Shown here piece by piece: positions 19,168-30,520 of a stretch of DNA of 41,248 nt. The DNA is from Desulfobacteraceae bacterium (lineage in GTDB: Bacteria > Desulfobacterota > Desulfobacteria > Desulfobacterales > Desulfosalsimonadaceae), in assembly GCA_003599885.1 (NCBI GenBank), contig QZKW01000023.1:1-41248 (forward strand). The letters are read 5' to 3'. Both the position numbers and the translations under genes were made by a program. The notes beneath the pieces were generated by a model that saw nothing but the letters and a program-made list of their open reading frames with translations, did no database searches and had not been told where the DNA came from. Each line of letters starts with the position of its first letter. The first letter of the stretch is position 1.

Positions 19168-20085
19168 ATGACATTGCTCCCCACTCCATTAAAGCCCGTC
19201 TGCCTTTCACCCGGCGATGCTGTTGCTGTGATTGCGCCTTCCAGCCCTTTTGACCGCGAGAAATTTCAAAAAGGGCTTTCTGTTCTGGAGGAGATCGGAC
19301 TGCGTCCTTTGTTTTCAGATAAAATATTTGAAACAAAAGGCTATCTGGCGGGCCCGGACGCGCATCGTGCCCGGCTGATTCATGATAGTTTTGCAGACCC
19401 TGAAATTAAAGGCATTTTTTGTGCCAGAGGCGGATATGGGGCGCTTCGGCTTTTGCCGTTTCTTGATTTTGAAATAATAGCCGCCCATCCCAAAGTGTTT
19501 ATCGGGTGCAGTGATGTGTCCGTCCTGCTGAATGTGTTTTACTCACGCTGCAATCTTGTCACGTTTCATGGCCCTATGATGGAATCTCTGGGCATGGCAA
19601 CACAACCGACAAAGCAGGCATTAATTGACACTCTGTTGTCCGGTCTTCCGGTAAGTGTGATTCCTGACAATAAGATGGTGATTCGTTGTGGCATGTCTTC
19701 GGGGATCGTATCCGGCGGCAACCTGACCACTTTGTGTCATTTGGTCGGAACACATTATATGCCTGATTTTTCAGGGCATATTCTTGTGCTGGAGGATATC
19801 GCTGAACAGCCCTACCGGATTGATCGGATGCTGACCCACATGCGAATGGCAGGCTGCTTTGAAGGGCTGGCCGGACTGGTGATCGGTTCCTTTAAGGGGT
19901 GCGGGTCTTTGGATGAAATATGCCGTATTTTTGATGATATTTTTTCAGATGATGCTATCCCCATTCTGGCAGGTTTTGAGGTGGGACATGATGAACCCAA
20001 TCTGACGATCCCTTTTGGGATCCGGGCGACACTGGATGCGGATAACGGCCGGTTGCTGTATAGCGAGCCATCGGTTGCCGGCTAA
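19168..20085 (+). CDS. ldcA: LD-carboxypeptidase (peptidase S66 family)
   Basis: S66 enzymes remove the terminal D-alanine from murein tetrapeptides during peptidoglycan recycling in the cytoplasm. From the ATG at 19168 the 305-aa product shows the N-terminal PGDAVAVIAPSSP, GIFCARGGYGALRLLP, the nucleophile S115 in IGCSDVSVLLN, E209 in LVLEDI and H274 in VGHDEPN. These give the Ser-Glu-His triad of the family. The frame also opens from a TTG at 19117 inside pyrG, but the N-terminal extension has no family content. The gap to pyrG is only 10 bp, so translation may be coupled. It is followed by a beta-lactamase-fold gene, suggesting a cell-wall submodule. Confidence 0.93.
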   Translation: MTLLPTPLKPVCLSPGDAVAVIAPSSPFDREKFQKGLSVLEEIGLRPLFSDKIFETKGYLAGPDAHRARLIHDSFADPEIKGIFCARGGYGALRLLPFLDFEIIAAHPKVFIGCSDVSVLLNVFYSRCNLVTFHGPMMESLGMATQPTKQALIDTLLSGLPVSVIPDNKMVIRCGMSSGIVSGGNLTTLCHLVGTHYMPDFSGHILVLEDIAEQPYRIDRMLTHMRMAGCFEGLAGLVIGSFKGCGSLDEICRIFDDIFSDDAIPILAGFEVGHDEPNLTIPFGIRATLDADNGRLLYSEPSVAG

Positions 20086-20127
20086 AACCCATCCGGGTAA
20101 TCAACGGAAGGCAGGATCTCATCCGAT

Positions 20128-21201
20128 ATGCTGAAATCAGTCCACCTGCTCATGGAACAGGCGGTCACAGAAAATGTTTTTCCCGGTGGTGTGCTGCTGG
20201 TTTCCAAAGCAGGGCGTATCCTGTTTCATGAAGCCTATGGGCAGACCAACATCTTTACCGGTCAAACAGTATCTTTGAATACGATTTTTGATCTTGCGTC
20301 CTTGACCAAGCCGCTGGCTTCAGCATTGGCGGCCATGATGCTGATTCAGGAAAACAAACTGAGTCTTGATCAGGAGCTTGGTTCCATACTTCCGGAATTA
20401 AAACATACCCCGAAAGCAAAAATTCAAATTCGTCATTTGTTGAAGCATACGTCCGGTTTGCCGGATTACCGTCCGTATTATATTGCTTTGAATCATTTGC
20501 CGGCTGCCGCTGCCAGCCGGAAGAAGGCGTTGCATGAATATTTGATAGCTGAGCCCCTGGTGTCAGGTATTGGTGAAAAAACGCAGTACAGCGACATCGG
20601 GTTTATGGTTCTTGAATGGGTGATAGACCTTGTCGCTGAAAATCGCCTGGATCGGTATGTTCAAAAAAAAATTTATGATCCGTTGGGACTTGCCGACTTG
20701 TTTTTTGTGGACCTGGAACAACCCATCCCGGATAAAGCCTATGCCGCCACTGAAGTATGCCCCTGGCGGCACATGGTGTTAAATGGCATGGTGCATGATG
20801 ATAACGCTTATGCGATGGGCGGAATCAGCGGTCAGGCCGGTTTGTTCGGTAATGCCCTTGCGGTGCATGGATTGTTAATGGAGCTTTTAAACACTTATAG
20901 TGGTCTATACTCTCCGATTTTCGACAGTGACCTGGTCCGTCTGTTCTTGAAATCCGGACCAGCTCCAGATCGCGCACTTGGGTTTGACGTACCGTCCCGT
21001 GAAAATTCCAGCAGCGGAGACCTTTTTGACAAGACGGCGTCAGTCGGCCACCTGGGATTTACCGGAACCTCTTTCTGGATGGATTTAAATCAGGAGGTTG
21101 AGGTGATTTTGTTGACTAACCGGGTGCATCCATCCCGCATGAATGAAAAAATAAAAGCGTTTAGACCCCGATTGCATAACGAGGTAATGAAATGTATTTA
21201 A
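20128..21201 (+). CDS. beta-lactamase-fold serine hydrolase
   Basis: This belongs to the class C beta-lactamase/esterase-like family (PF00144). The 357-aa product has the SxxK motif S58-L-T-K61, a YSD motif (position of YxN) in TQYSDIGF and HLGFTGTS at the HxG position. No clear signal peptide is present (it starts MLKSVHLLMEQAV), so it is probably cytoplasmic, in contrast to true secreted beta-lactamases. Substrate is unknown; family members include esterases, D-aminopeptidases and muropeptide hydrolases such as AmpH-like enzymes. It lies 42 bp after ldcA, so a role in muropeptide turnover is plausible but inferred. A resistance role should not be assumed. Confidence 0.88.
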   Translation: MLKSVHLLMEQAVTENVFPGGVLLVSKAGRILFHEAYGQTNIFTGQTVSLNTIFDLASLTKPLASALAAMMLIQENKLSLDQELGSILPELKHTPKAKIQIRHLLKHTSGLPDYRPYYIALNHLPAAAASRKKALHEYLIAEPLVSGIGEKTQYSDIGFMVLEWVIDLVAENRLDRYVQKKIYDPLGLADLFFVDLEQPIPDKAYAATEVCPWRHMVLNGMVHDDNAYAMGGISGQAGLFGNALAVHGLLMELLNTYSGLYSPIFDSDLVRLFLKSGPAPDRALGFDVPSRENSSSGDLFDKTASVGHLGFTGTSFWMDLNQEVEVILLTNRVHPSRMNEKIKAFRPRLHNEVMKCI

Positions 21202-21357
21202 CAGAATCCGATGGGCCGTACCTTCTTATTTTGTTCTTGTAATCAATTGATATATCTGTTAGCAATTAGCTTTTTTTCTAATCACGTTATTACGCCTGAG
21301 GCGAATAGAAGTTTAAAGATCTCTTGGCGTTTGGCGTCTTTTATATATATATTTTAA

Positions 21358-22407
<1,050 letters not shown>

Positions 22408-22410
22408 TCC

Positions 22411-23247
22411 ATGTTTTCAAAAAAGACGATTGCCGGTGCCGGCGCGATTATTCTTATCGCGTCTATTGTAATTGTTTTTTCATTCCGTTATATTCGTACT
22501 TCATCTGTAGGCGGCCTTGCGGTGCGGGCCGCATTGACGGTGATGTCACCCATTCAGGCCGCTATCACTTCAACTGTTGGTTATGTCGACGATTTATGGT
22601 CCCATTATTTTTTTTTAGTCCATGCCGCCAGAGAAAATGAAACGCTCAAAATGCAATTGGCGCTGGCAGAGTCCCGAAATAATGAATGCACTGAAACCAT
22701 TCTTGCCAACCAACGCCTCCGCAACTACGTTCAACTGAAAGACCAGAGTCCGTTTACATTGTTGGCGGCGGAAGTCATTGCCCGGGACCCGTCCCCGTGG
22801 TTTAAAACCATCATTATTAATAAAGGTACTGATGACGGTGTTGCCCAGGGCTGCCCCGCCATCGTTTCTGAAGGTATTGCCGGATATGTGCTGGAAGCCA
22901 CTGGCGGGTATGCGAAAGTGCTGTTGATCGTTGACCAGAATAGCTCCGTGGATGCTCTTGTGCAGAAAACCCGCGCTCGTGGCATCGCACAGGGGATGGG
23001 CAACGGGTCGTGTCGGCTTGATTATGCCCTGCGCCAAATTGATGTGGCGATCGGGGATACCGTAGTGACTTCCGGATTTGATGGGATTTACCCCAAAGGT
23101 TTGCGGATTGGGTATGTGTCAAAAGTGGTTCGCAGAAATTCCGGATTGTTTCAGGATATTGAAATGACCCCTTATGTTGATTTTAAAAAACTTGAAGAAG
23201 TCATGATTATTTTAAACCCGCCGACGCATGATTTTGAGAGCGAATAA
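22411..23247 (+). CDS. mreC: rod shape-determining protein MreC
   Basis: MreC is the bitopic periplasmic scaffold linking MreB to PBP2. The 278-aa product has a single N-terminal membrane helix (TIAGAGAIILIASIVIVFSF), then a short coiled coil (AARENETLKMQLALAES), and a beta-barrel region. The latter carries family blocks AEVIARDPSPWFKTIIINKG and DQNSSVDALVQKTRARGIAQG. Its stop codon shares a base with the mreD start. Order and length are as in other rod-shaped diderms. Confidence 0.96.
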   Translation: MFSKKTIAGAGAIILIASIVIVFSFRYIRTSSVGGLAVRAALTVMSPIQAAITSTVGYVDDLWSHYFFLVHAARENETLKMQLALAESRNNECTETILANQRLRNYVQLKDQSPFTLLAAEVIARDPSPWFKTIIINKGTDDGVAQGCPAIVSEGIAGYVLEATGGYAKVLLIVDQNSSVDALVQKTRARGIAQGMGNGSCRLDYALRQIDVAIGDTVVTSGFDGIYPKGLRIGYVSKVVRRNSGLFQDIEMTPYVDFKKLEEVMIILNPPTHDFESE

Positions 23248-23762
23248 TGCAGTTTTCCGGATGTGTCATTGTTTTTGTCTTATTGATCTGCCTTCAAACA
23301 ACGCTTCTTTCTAATTTTTCCGGACTGTTTTCTCTTTATGACCTCCTGATTCCGGCGGTCGTCTATTTAACTCTGTTCCGGCCATCTAAAGCAGAGTGTT
23401 CTGCCATCATTGTCGCCGGATTGGTCATGGATTTGCTGTCCGAGGCGCCGATGGGATCTTATCTGATTACCTATATTGTCATTTTTCTTGTATTTCAAAA
23501 CTCCAAAAAGTATTTTCACTTTAGAAATTTGGGATTATTTCAGATAGTCTCCATTATCGGGATTTTCATGGAACATTGTGTTTTTGGGGTGTTTAAGCTG
23601 ATGAAGACAATGACAGTGGACATTTCATTTTACGCGCTTCAGATTGTTTTGACTCAGACTGCGTGGGCAGTCGTTACTATCCCGTTTATTTACATCATCC
23701 TGAATTCTGGATTTAAGGGCTTTGATCACTTGATCATCAAAGGCTTCAAGCCAAGCGTGTGA
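23247..23762 (+). CDS. mreD: rod shape-determining protein MreD
   Basis: MreD is a small polytopic inner-membrane partner of MreC. The 171-aa product is almost entirely hydrophobic with five or six predicted helices (for example VIVFVLLICLQTTLL, LLIPAVVYLTLF and WAVVTIPFIYIIL). It carries the family-like GLVMDLLSEAPMGSYLITY. The ATG overlaps the mreC stop by one base (TAATG). Sequence conservation in this family is low, so position in the cluster carries much of the weight. Confidence 0.92.
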   Translation: MQFSGCVIVFVLLICLQTTLLSNFSGLFSLYDLLIPAVVYLTLFRPSKAECSAIIVAGLVMDLLSEAPMGSYLITYIVIFLVFQNSKKYFHFRNLGLFQIVSIIGIFMEHCVFGVFKLMKTMTVDISFYALQIVLTQTAWAVVTIPFIYIILNSGFKGFDHLIIKGFKPSV

Positions 23763-23841
23763 ATCTGATTTTTAAAAACCATTACCATCAGCAGCATTAC
23801 AATCTGAAACGTGTTTTTCCGGCAGACCCCAATCGCTAACA

Positions 23842-25758
23842 ATGACCCAAGAAAATGATATTTATAAGTGCTTTCATTCTGTTGACAGCCAATGGTTCAG
23901 GCGGCGGCTTTTCAGCCTGATGATCGTCGTGCTGATCGCATTTGGCATCTTAGCGACCCGCCTGTTTTATTTGCAGATTATTCACGGAGATCATTACTAT
24001 AATCTGTCAAAAAATAATTGTGTTCGCATGCAGCGTGTCAATCCTGTAAGGGGACTGATTTTTGACCGTTCAGGCAAACTGCTTGTGGAGAACAGGCCGT
24101 CGTTTGATTTAACTATTATCCCCTCTGATGCAAAACCTGTGGATCAAACAATTAAAAAACTGGTCCAATATGTTCCTGAATTTGCGGAGGCGATCCTTGA
24201 AACAACGAGTAAAAAGATCGGATATGGATATAAACCGGTTTTGTTGAAAACGGATATCGGCAGAGACGCCCTGGCGTCCATATCCGCGCATCAGTTTGAT
24301 CTTCCCGGGATTGTTATTGAAGCCAATGCGCGGAGGGATTATATTCACCCCGGGCTTGCCGCTCATTTGATCGGTTATCTGGGCGAAATCAATGCGGATG
24401 AAATCAACAAGAATATTTATCCCAATAAAAAGAGCGGGGATTTGATCGGCAGGTTTGGTGTGGAAAAAGCCTGTGATGAGTATTTAAGCGGAGTCCCCGG
24501 CGGCAGAATTGTCCAGGTCAATGCCAATGGTCAGATGGTTGAGGTTTTAGACACTGTCGCACCTGAACCGGGGCATAATGTTTTTTTAACCATTGATTAT
24601 GATTTGCAGCAGACAGCCGAGACATTACTTCAAGATAAGACCGGAGTAGCCATGGCAATGGATCCAGGTACCGGAGAAATTCTTGCAATCGCCAACAGCC
24701 CGACATTCAATCAAAATGATTTTATCGGCGGTATCTCAACGGTGAAATGGAAAGAATTGATGTCTAATCCGGATCGTCCCATGTTAAACCGCGCCATACA
24801 GGGCGAATACCCGCCAGCGTCAACCTATAAGGTGGTAACGGCCATGGCCGCAATCGGAGAAGGGATTATCAATCAGCATACGACTTTTTTTTGTCCCGGC
24901 AGTTATAACTATGGCAATCGTGACTACGGATGCTGGAAAAAGCAGGGGCATGGCCGCATGGACGTCGTTAATGCTTTGGCCCAGTCCTGCGACGTGTTTT
25001 TTTATTATTGCGGTAAAAAACTCGGTGTCGACCGACTGGCCAGGTATGCCAAAGGCTGCGGTCTGGGTGAGCTAACCGGTGTTCAGGTGGATAATGAAGC
25101 CGACGGATTAATCCCCACGGCTGCCTGGAAAAAACAAACCATCGGGACTCCCTGGCAGGGGGGGGAAAACCTTTCCATTGCCATTGGCCAAGGGTATAAT
25201 CTGGTGACCCCGTTGCAGCTCCTGGCATTTTTTGGTGCCGTGGCGAACGGCGGGGTTCTCTATAAACCATTGATTGTGAAATCTGTTAATACGGTTGAAG
25301 GGGATGCCGTCATCACCGGCAACCCTGAGATCAGGGGAAAGCTCCCCGTCAACCGGGATTCGCTGGGACTGATCCAAAAAGGATTGCTCCAGGCGGTTAA
25401 TCATCCACAGGGTACGGCCCGAGGGTACGTTTTTGATGATATGATTCGCATCAGCGGCAAAACCGGAACTGCTCAGGTGGTCAGCCGCCGCCTGGAAAAA
25501 GAAGGCCCCAATAAGGGCTGTAAAAACTCATTTAAATCGCATGCCTGGTTTGTGGGATATGCGCCGTCAGAGGATCCCCAAATTGTTGTTTGTGTTTTGA
25601 TTGAACACGGAGAGCATGGCTCCAGTGGTGCGGGACCGGTAGCAAAAGAAATGATCGTTTCATATTTGAAAAGCGTGTTCAATCAGTCTTCGAATCAGGC
25701 AGATCCGGAAAATATGAATGTGTTTGAAAAATCAGGATCAGGTCTGATAATGCAGTGA
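23842..25758 (+). CDS. mrdA: penicillin-binding protein 2 (MrdA)
   Basis: PBP2 is the elongation-specific transpeptidase of the Rod complex. The 638-aa product has one N-terminal membrane helix ([22 protein letters not shown]) and a dimerisation domain with [21 protein letters not shown]. Its transpeptidase domain has the active serine S327 in PASTYKVV, the second motif SCD (about 382) and K540-TG in [10 protein letters not shown]. The SxD form of the second motif is normal for PBP2. It follows mreD after 79 bp. Its usual partner rodA lies 3 kb downstream, beyond glnS and a DUF362 gene. Confidence 0.97.
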   Translation: MTQENDIYKCFHSVDSQWFRRRLFSLMIVVLIAFGILATRLFYLQIIHGDHYYNLSKNNCVRMQRVNPVRGLIFDRSGKLLVENRPSFDLTIIPSDAKPVDQTIKKLVQYVPEFAEAILETTSKKIGYGYKPVLLKTDIGRDALASISAHQFDLPGIVIEANARRDYIHPGLAAHLIGYLGEINADEINKNIYPNKKSGDLIGRFGVEKACDEYLSGVPGGRIVQVNANGQMVEVLDTVAPEPGHNVFLTIDYDLQQTAETLLQDKTGVAMAMDPGTGEILAIANSPTFNQNDFIGGISTVKWKELMSNPDRPMLNRAIQGEYPPASTYKVVTAMAAIGEGIINQHTTFFCPGSYNYGNRDYGCWKKQGHGRMDVVNALAQSCDVFFYYCGKKLGVDRLARYAKGCGLGELTGVQVDNEADGLIPTAAWKKQTIGTPWQGGENLSIAIGQGYNLVTPLQLLAFFGAVANGGVLYKPLIVKSVNTVEGDAVITGNPEIRGKLPVNRDSLGLIQKGLLQAVNHPQGTARGYVFDDMIRISGKTGTAQVVSRRLEKEGPNKGCKNSFKSHAWFVGYAPSEDPQIVVCVLIEHGEHGSSGAGPVAKEMIVSYLKSVFNQSSNQADPENMNVFEKSGSGLIMQ

Positions 25759-25813
25759 ACAGACCCTTGAAGAAGTTTTAAACCGGCTTTTAAAAATAGG
25801 AGAAACTTACCAG

Positions 25814-27517
25814 ATGTCAGGCTCATCCATTGAAAATAATCAGGAGATCCCGGAATCATCCGCACCGCCAAATTTTATTCGACATTTTATAGAAGAGGAT
25901 ATCCAGACCGGTAAATATGACGGACGGGTGGTCACCCGGTTCCCGCCGGAACCCAATGGATATCTGCATATCGGACACGCCAAGTCCATCTGCCTCAATT
26001 TTGGTCTTTCAATCGATTATCATGGCGCCTGCCATTTACGCTTTGACGACACCAACCCGGAAAAGGAAGAAGTGGAATATGTTGAATCCATTGAAGCAGA
26101 TGTCCGCTGGTTGGGGTTTGACTGGAAAGACCACCTGTATTTTACATCCGATTATTTTGATAAGCTTTATGACTATGCCGTTTCGTTGATTCAAATGGGC
26201 AAGGCTTATGTGGACAGCCTGAGCGCTGAAGAGATTCGGCGGTATAGGGGTACCCTTACTGAACCCGGCAAAGACAGCCCTTACCGCAACCGGTCTGTGG
26301 ATGAGAATCTGGCATTGTTTGAGAAAATGAAAGAAGGGCATTTTGACGAAGGGGCCTGTGTGCTGAGGGCAAAAATCAACATGGCCGCGCCGAATATGGT
26401 CATGCGTGATCCCGCGTTATATCGTATCCGAAAAGCGAGTCATCACCGGACCAAAGATAAATGGTGTATTTACCCGATGTATGATTTCGCCCATTGTTTG
26501 TCGGATTCCATCGAAAGGATCACCCACTCCATCTGCACCCTTGAATTTGAAAATAACCGGGAACTCTATGACTGGATTCTGGACGCCCTGAATGTTTATC
26601 ACCCCCGGCAGATCGAATTTGCGCGCTTAAATTTAAGCTATACGGTGTTGAGCAAACGTAAGCTTATTGAACTGGTGACGAATGGGCATGTGACTGGTTG
26701 GGATGATCCGCGCATGCCCACTATTTCCGGTTTGCGGCGTCGGGGGTACACGCCTGAATCCATTCGAAAATTTTGCGAGCGTATTGGTGTTGCCAAACGC
26801 GACAGCATGGTGGATTTAGGTTTACTGGAATACATGATTCGGGAGGATTTGAATAAAAAAGCCCATCGGGTGATGGCGGTTTTAAACCCGTTGCGGGTGG
26901 TGATTGAAAATTATCCGGAAGAACAGACAGAAATGCTGACAGCAGTCAACAACCCCGGTGAACCGGACATGGGAACGCGCCAGCTGCCGTTTTCGAAAGT
27001 CTTGTTCATAGAACAGGACGATTTTATGGAAGAGCCCCCCAAAAAATTTTTCCGGCTTTCTCCTGGACGGGAAGTCCGGCTCCGCTATGCATATTTCCTG
27101 ACCTGCACGGGTGTGGTGAAAGACGACAATGGGCTGGTCGTGGAATTGCGCTGTACCTATGATCCCGCCACCCGGGGGGGGGATGCGCCCGATGGCCGTA
27201 AGGTGAAATCCACCATTCACTGGGTATCGGCGGATCATGCCATTGACGCTCAGGTTCGATTGTATGAAAACCTGTTCTCCAGCGAGAACCCGGCAACGGA
27301 AGAGGATTTCAAATTATGCATCAATGAAAATTCAGTCCAGGCCCTTTCAGGATGCAAGGTTGAACCCAGCCTTGCCACTGCTATGCCTGGCTTTCAATGC
27401 CAGTTTGAGCGGCTCGGTTATTTCTGCGTGGACACACGGGACTCAACGCCAGGCAACCCGGTGTTTAATCGAACCGTTACATTAAAGGACATGTGGGCGA
27501 AAATTAAGGATCGTTAG
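25814..27517 (+). CDS. glnS: glutaminyl-tRNA synthetase
   Basis: GlnRS charges tRNA-Gln directly. The 567-aa class I synthetase has [16 protein letters not shown] with HIGH at 52-55, [10 protein letters not shown], and the KMSKS-equivalent VLSKRKL near 280. C-terminal anticodon-binding beta-barrels follow ([11 protein letters not shown] and [12 protein letters not shown]-type text). AGGAG about 10 bp upstream supports the start. Having GlnRS means that this organism need not rely solely on the GatCAB transamidation route for Gln. The stop TAG (27515-27517) overlaps the stop of the opposing DUF362 gene by 4 bp. Confidence 0.97.
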   Translation: MSGSSIENNQEIPESSAPPNFIRHFIEEDIQTGKYDGRVVTRFPPEPNGYLHIGHAKSICLNFGLSIDYHGACHLRFDDTNPEKEEVEYVESIEADVRWLGFDWKDHLYFTSDYFDKLYDYAVSLIQMGKAYVDSLSAEEIRRYRGTLTEPGKDSPYRNRSVDENLALFEKMKEGHFDEGACVLRAKINMAAPNMVMRDPALYRIRKASHHRTKDKWCIYPMYDFAHCLSDSIERITHSICTLEFENNRELYDWILDALNVYHPRQIEFARLNLSYTVLSKRKLIELVTNGHVTGWDDPRMPTISGLRRRGYTPESIRKFCERIGVAKRDSMVDLGLLEYMIREDLNKKAHRVMAVLNPLRVVIENYPEEQTEMLTAVNNPGEPDMGTRQLPFSKVLFIEQDDFMEEPPKKFFRLSPGREVRLRYAYFLTCTGVVKDDNGLVVELRCTYDPATRGGDAPDGRKVKSTIHWVSADHAIDAQVRLYENLFSSENPATEEDFKLCINENSVQALSGCKVEPSLATAMPGFQCQFERLGYFCVDTRDSTPGNPVFNRTVTLKDMWAKIKDR

Positions 27518-28620
27518 ACACGAATCAATTCATATTGACGCGTCCCAAGTCCCATTTGTTCAGCGTATTCCAGTTGATGCTGCCATTCAATATGTGGATA
27601 CACGCCTTTGAATTTGTCTTCACCTGGACCCGTGTTGATTTTAAGGCAGGTGTGGGGAATCGCCGGTTCCTGGTTCACAAGGTCTACACTGGCCTGATCG
27701 ATGGCCACAGGATCGGTTGAAGCCACCACTCCGATATCCCGGACGATTGGGGCGTCATTATAGGGAAGGCAGTCACAGCCCGGAGACACATGGTTGATGA
27801 AATTGATAAACAACGATTTTTCCGTTTTACCTAGCAGCACGCCTTTCGCATATTCCACCATTCTTTCCAGAAAAACCGGTACGGACTGGTTCCATTGAAT
27901 TTGAACGGCCCCCTGTTCACACACGATAATACATTCACCGCAACCAATACACTTTTCCGGATGGATGGCTGCTTTCTTTTTTTCCATGGAAATGGCTTTC
28001 TGGGAACAATGTTTTACGCATTCTCCGCACCCGATACATTTCTTTTGGATTACCTTTGGTGCGACATTGGAGTGCTGCTCCATTTTACCGCGTCTGGAGG
28101 CGCAGCCCATGCCGGTGTTTTTAATTGCACCCCCATACCCGGACAGCTCATGGCCTTTGAAATGGGCGACTGATACAAAAGAATCGGCATTGACAATTTC
28201 AGAGGCGATATAGACTTCCTTAAATTGTTTTCCATTGATGGGAACGGGTGTTTCAGACTTCCCCCGGAGCCCGTCAGCAATAATCAGCGGGGCTTCCACC
28301 ACTGAATAGGCAAACCCGTTTTGAATGGCGGTTATCAAATGGTTCTGGGCATTTCCCCGTGTGCCGGCATACAGGGTGTTCGCATCGGTCAGAAACGGAA
28401 ACGCTCCTGTTGATTTTATCGCCAAAACGATCTGGCGGATGTACACCGGCCGAATAAAAGCGGTGTTGCCAAGTTCTCCAAAGTGAAGTTTAATCGCGGC
28501 AAGCTCTCTTTTTTTGATTCGCTGGCCCAGTCCGGCATGGTCCATCAATCGGGATAATTTGGTGACGAAATTCTCTTTATAGCTGGCACGAAAATCAATA
28601 AAGAATACCTGGCTTTTCAT
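27514..28620 (-). CDS. DUF362 protein with two [4Fe-4S] motifs
   Basis: The start ATG at 28620 is chosen from GGAGG 6 bp upstream; the frame opens 18 bp earlier. The 368-aa product has the DUF362 fold ([37 protein letters not shown]) interrupted by a bacterial ferredoxin insert. Its cysteines are C195, C198, C201, C205 and C224, C227, C230, C234, two CxxCxxC-x3-C clusters. The chemistry of DUF362 proteins is not established. They are common in anaerobes, and an electron-transfer role is a reasonable inference. It is the only minus-strand gene between eno and the right end, and its stop is interlocked with that of glnS. The upstream gap shared with rodA is AT-rich and probably holds divergent promoters. 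Confidence 0.93.
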   Translation of the reverse strand: MKSQVFFIDFRASYKENFVTKLSRLMDHAGLGQRIKKRELAAIKLHFGELGNTAFIRPVYIRQIVLAIKSTGAFPFLTDANTLYAGTRGNAQNHLITAIQNGFAYSVVEAPLIIADGLRGKSETPVPINGKQFKEVYIASEIVNADSFVSVAHFKGHELSGYGGAIKNTGMGCASRRGKMEQHSNVAPKVIQKKCIGCGECVKHCSQKAISMEKKKAAIHPEKCIGCGECIIVCEQGAVQIQWNQSVPVFLERMVEYAKGVLLGKTEKSLFINFINHVSPGCDCLPYNDAPIVRDIGVVASTDPVAIDQASVDLVNQEPAIPHTCLKINTGPGEDKFKGVYPHIEWQHQLEYAEQMGLGTRQYELIRV

Positions 28621-28760
28621 TATATCCTCCGGTAACAAAAGTGATTATAGATAGTGATAAGAAATTACTTCAATTGTTTATCACAGTTTTTCATAGGATT
28701 AAAGCAATATAAGCCACGATTTTTTGTGAAGAATATGCCTTGCTAAAAAATAGTACATCA

Positions 28761-28766
28761 TATAAT
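28761..28766 (+). promoter_or_regulatory. possible -10 box for rodA
   Basis: A perfect TATAAT lies 50 bp before rodA in an AT-rich region between divergent genes. A -35 is poor: TTGCTA (28740-28745) gives only a 15-bp spacer. Weak evidence. Confidence 0.3.
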
Positions 28767-28816
28767 TTTTTGAAGCTGTTTTTGCCCGGTTTAATGACTT
28801 TGTTTGTGAGAGATTC

Positions 28817-29914
28817 ATGTTTGACAGACGGTTAATTCAAAATTTTGACTGGGGGTTACTTTGTATCACCTTGATTCTTTGCGCTACAGGTCTTTTGATA
28901 CTTTACAGCGCAGTTTCAACCGATGACCCGCTCAATATATCCTATTTTTATAAGCAGATGGCATGGTATGGCATCGGGCTGTTTTTAATGATTTTGATGT
29001 TTCTGTTTAATTATAAACATTTGGATAAATGGGCGCCGGTGATTTTTTTTTTCAGTTTACTGCTGTTGGTCGGTGTCCTTTTAGTCGGCAGGCATGCGGG
29101 GGGGGCCACCCGGTGGCTTGTGATCGGGCCGTTCACGATCCAGCCATCAGAGCTTGTTAAAATACCGGTGATCATAATGCTTGCCCGGTATTTTGCGAAA
29201 AATGTCAGGCAAAACGGCATTGGTTTTCGCGATCTCCTGATACCTATGGGGTTAACGTCTGTGCCTTTCTTTCTGGTTTTAATTCAACCGGATTTAGGGA
29301 CTGCAGGAACTATCGTTTTGATCGCTGCATCCATGGCGATGTTTGCTAAAATTGACCGCCGTACATTGATTTGCTTTATTTTGATCGCCATTGTCGCCAT
29401 ACCTGTCGGCTGGAAACTCCTTCACCCTTACCAGAGAGAAAGGGTGCTGACGTTGCTGTCTCCGGAAAAAGATCCGTTAGGCGCCGGTTATCACATCCGC
29501 CAATCAAAAATTGCGGTGGGATCAGGGCTAATCGTGGGTAAAGGATATTTGCAAGGCACCCAAAAGAAATTATCGTTTCTGCCTGAACAGCATACGGATT
29601 TCATTTTTTCAGTTTTAGCGGAAGAATGGGGGTTTGCCGGTTCCATGTCCATTCTCTTCATGTTTGTGGTGCTGCTGGTATTCGGATTAAATATCGCGCA
29701 TGGCTGCAGGGATTCGTTTGGGGCAATTCTAAGTGTTGGAATCACGGCTATGATATTCTGGCAGGTGTTTATCAATATGGGTATGGTCACGGGCATCATG
29801 CCGGTGGTGGGGATGCCTTTACCATTGATCAGTTATGGGGGATCGTCTGTGATTACATTATTAATCGCCATTGGCATCTTAATGAATGTGAGTATGAGAA
29901 GGTTTCTTAACTGA
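28817..29914 (+). CDS. rodA: rod shape-determining protein RodA
   Basis: RodA is the SEDS-family glycosyltransferase that polymerises glycan strands with PBP2. The 365-aa product has about ten membrane helices. It also has the family signatures GARWLVIGPFTIQPSELVK-like text (TRWLVIGPFTIQPSELVKIP), LIQPDLGTAGTIVL, KGYLQGTQKKLSFLPEQHTDFIFSVLAEEWGF, and GMPLPLISYGGSSV. Length is typical. It is separated from mrdA by glnS and the opposing DUF362 gene, so it likely has its own promoter. Confidence 0.97.
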   Translation: MFDRRLIQNFDWGLLCITLILCATGLLILYSAVSTDDPLNISYFYKQMAWYGIGLFLMILMFLFNYKHLDKWAPVIFFFSLLLLVGVLLVGRHAGGATRWLVIGPFTIQPSELVKIPVIIMLARYFAKNVRQNGIGFRDLLIPMGLTSVPFFLVLIQPDLGTAGTIVLIAASMAMFAKIDRRTLICFILIAIVAIPVGWKLLHPYQRERVLTLLSPEKDPLGAGYHIRQSKIAVGSGLIVGKGYLQGTQKKLSFLPEQHTDFIFSVLAEEWGFAGSMSILFMFVVLLVFGLNIAHGCRDSFGAILSVGITAMIFWQVFINMGMVTGIMPVVGMPLPLISYGGSSVITLLIAIGILMNVSMRRFLN

Positions 29915-29967
29915 GCAGCAAGGTGAAATAGGACTGAAACCGGGTTAAAATATTTTTTAAAAAAAAT

Positions 29968-29997
29968 TTGACAAACAATATGTATCGGTGCTAATGG
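29968..29997 (+). promoter_or_regulatory. possible promoter of the ATP synthase operon
   Basis: TTGACA (29968-29973) is a perfect -35; an 18-bp spacer leads to TAATGG (29992-29997), a weak -10. It lies about 100 bp before atpF' and after the rodA stop. Confidence 0.35.
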
Positions 29998-30094
29998 CTT
30001 TTGCTTGAATTTATTTATTTTGAAAAAAAATAACCTACATAATAATGATGATTTGACCTGAAAAGTCATTGCGAATTCGAGCGGAGGAGTTTCT

Positions 30095-30520
30095 ATGGTA
30101 AGTTTAGATTCGACTGTTTTTATCCAGATAATAAATTTTCTTTTTCTGATTTGGGCGCTAAATACAGTTTTGTATAAACCCATCAGAAAAATCCTGTCTC
30201 AAAGAAACGAAAAAATATCAGGTCTTGAAGAAGGGATTGAGCGATCTGGCCAGGGCGCTATTGAAAAAGACATGGCGCTCAAACTGGGGATCAAGGAAGC
30301 AAGGGAAAAGGGGAACCGGGAAAAAGAAGCTCTTGAAAATGAAGCCCGCCAGGAAGAAATGCAATTAATCGAAAAAATTAATGAAAAAGCCCGCGCCGAT
30401 CTGGCGGAAATTCGTGAAAGAATCGTTCGGGAAACCGAACATGCAAGGCAGGTGCTGTTAAAAGAAGTTGATGGATTTGCTGCAGAAATCAGCCGCCGCA
30501 TATTAGGGAGGACTGTTTAA
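30095..30520 (+). CDS. atpF': ATP synthase F0 subunit b'
   Basis: A peripheral-stalk subunit of F1Fo ATP synthase. The 141-aa product has one N-terminal membrane segment (TVFIQIINFLFLIWALNTVLY) followed by a long charged helix of Glu/Lys/Arg-rich coiled coil, as in b-type subunits. GGAGGAG before the ATG is a strong ribosome binding site. It opens the operon and overlaps atpF by one base. The pairing of two different b-type genes is known from phototrophs and deltaproteobacteria. No a or c subunit precedes it, so those genes must lie elsewhere. Confidence 0.93.
   Translation: MVSLDSTVFIQIINFLFLIWALNTVLYKPIRKILSQRNEKISGLEEGIERSGQGAIEKDMALKLGIKEAREKGNREKEALENEARQEEMQLIEKINEKARADLAEIRERIVRETEHARQVLLKEVDGFAAEISRRILGRTV

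Noticed and set aside
20128-21201. Antibiotic-resistance beta-lactamase
   Set aside because: Motifs are of the broad class C/esterase family, without a signal peptide; the context favours a housekeeping hydrolase.
21324-21353. mreB promoter from TTGGCG and a TATATA run
   Set aside because: The predicted start would fall inside the ribosome binding site, so the match is probably chance in an AT-repeat stretch.
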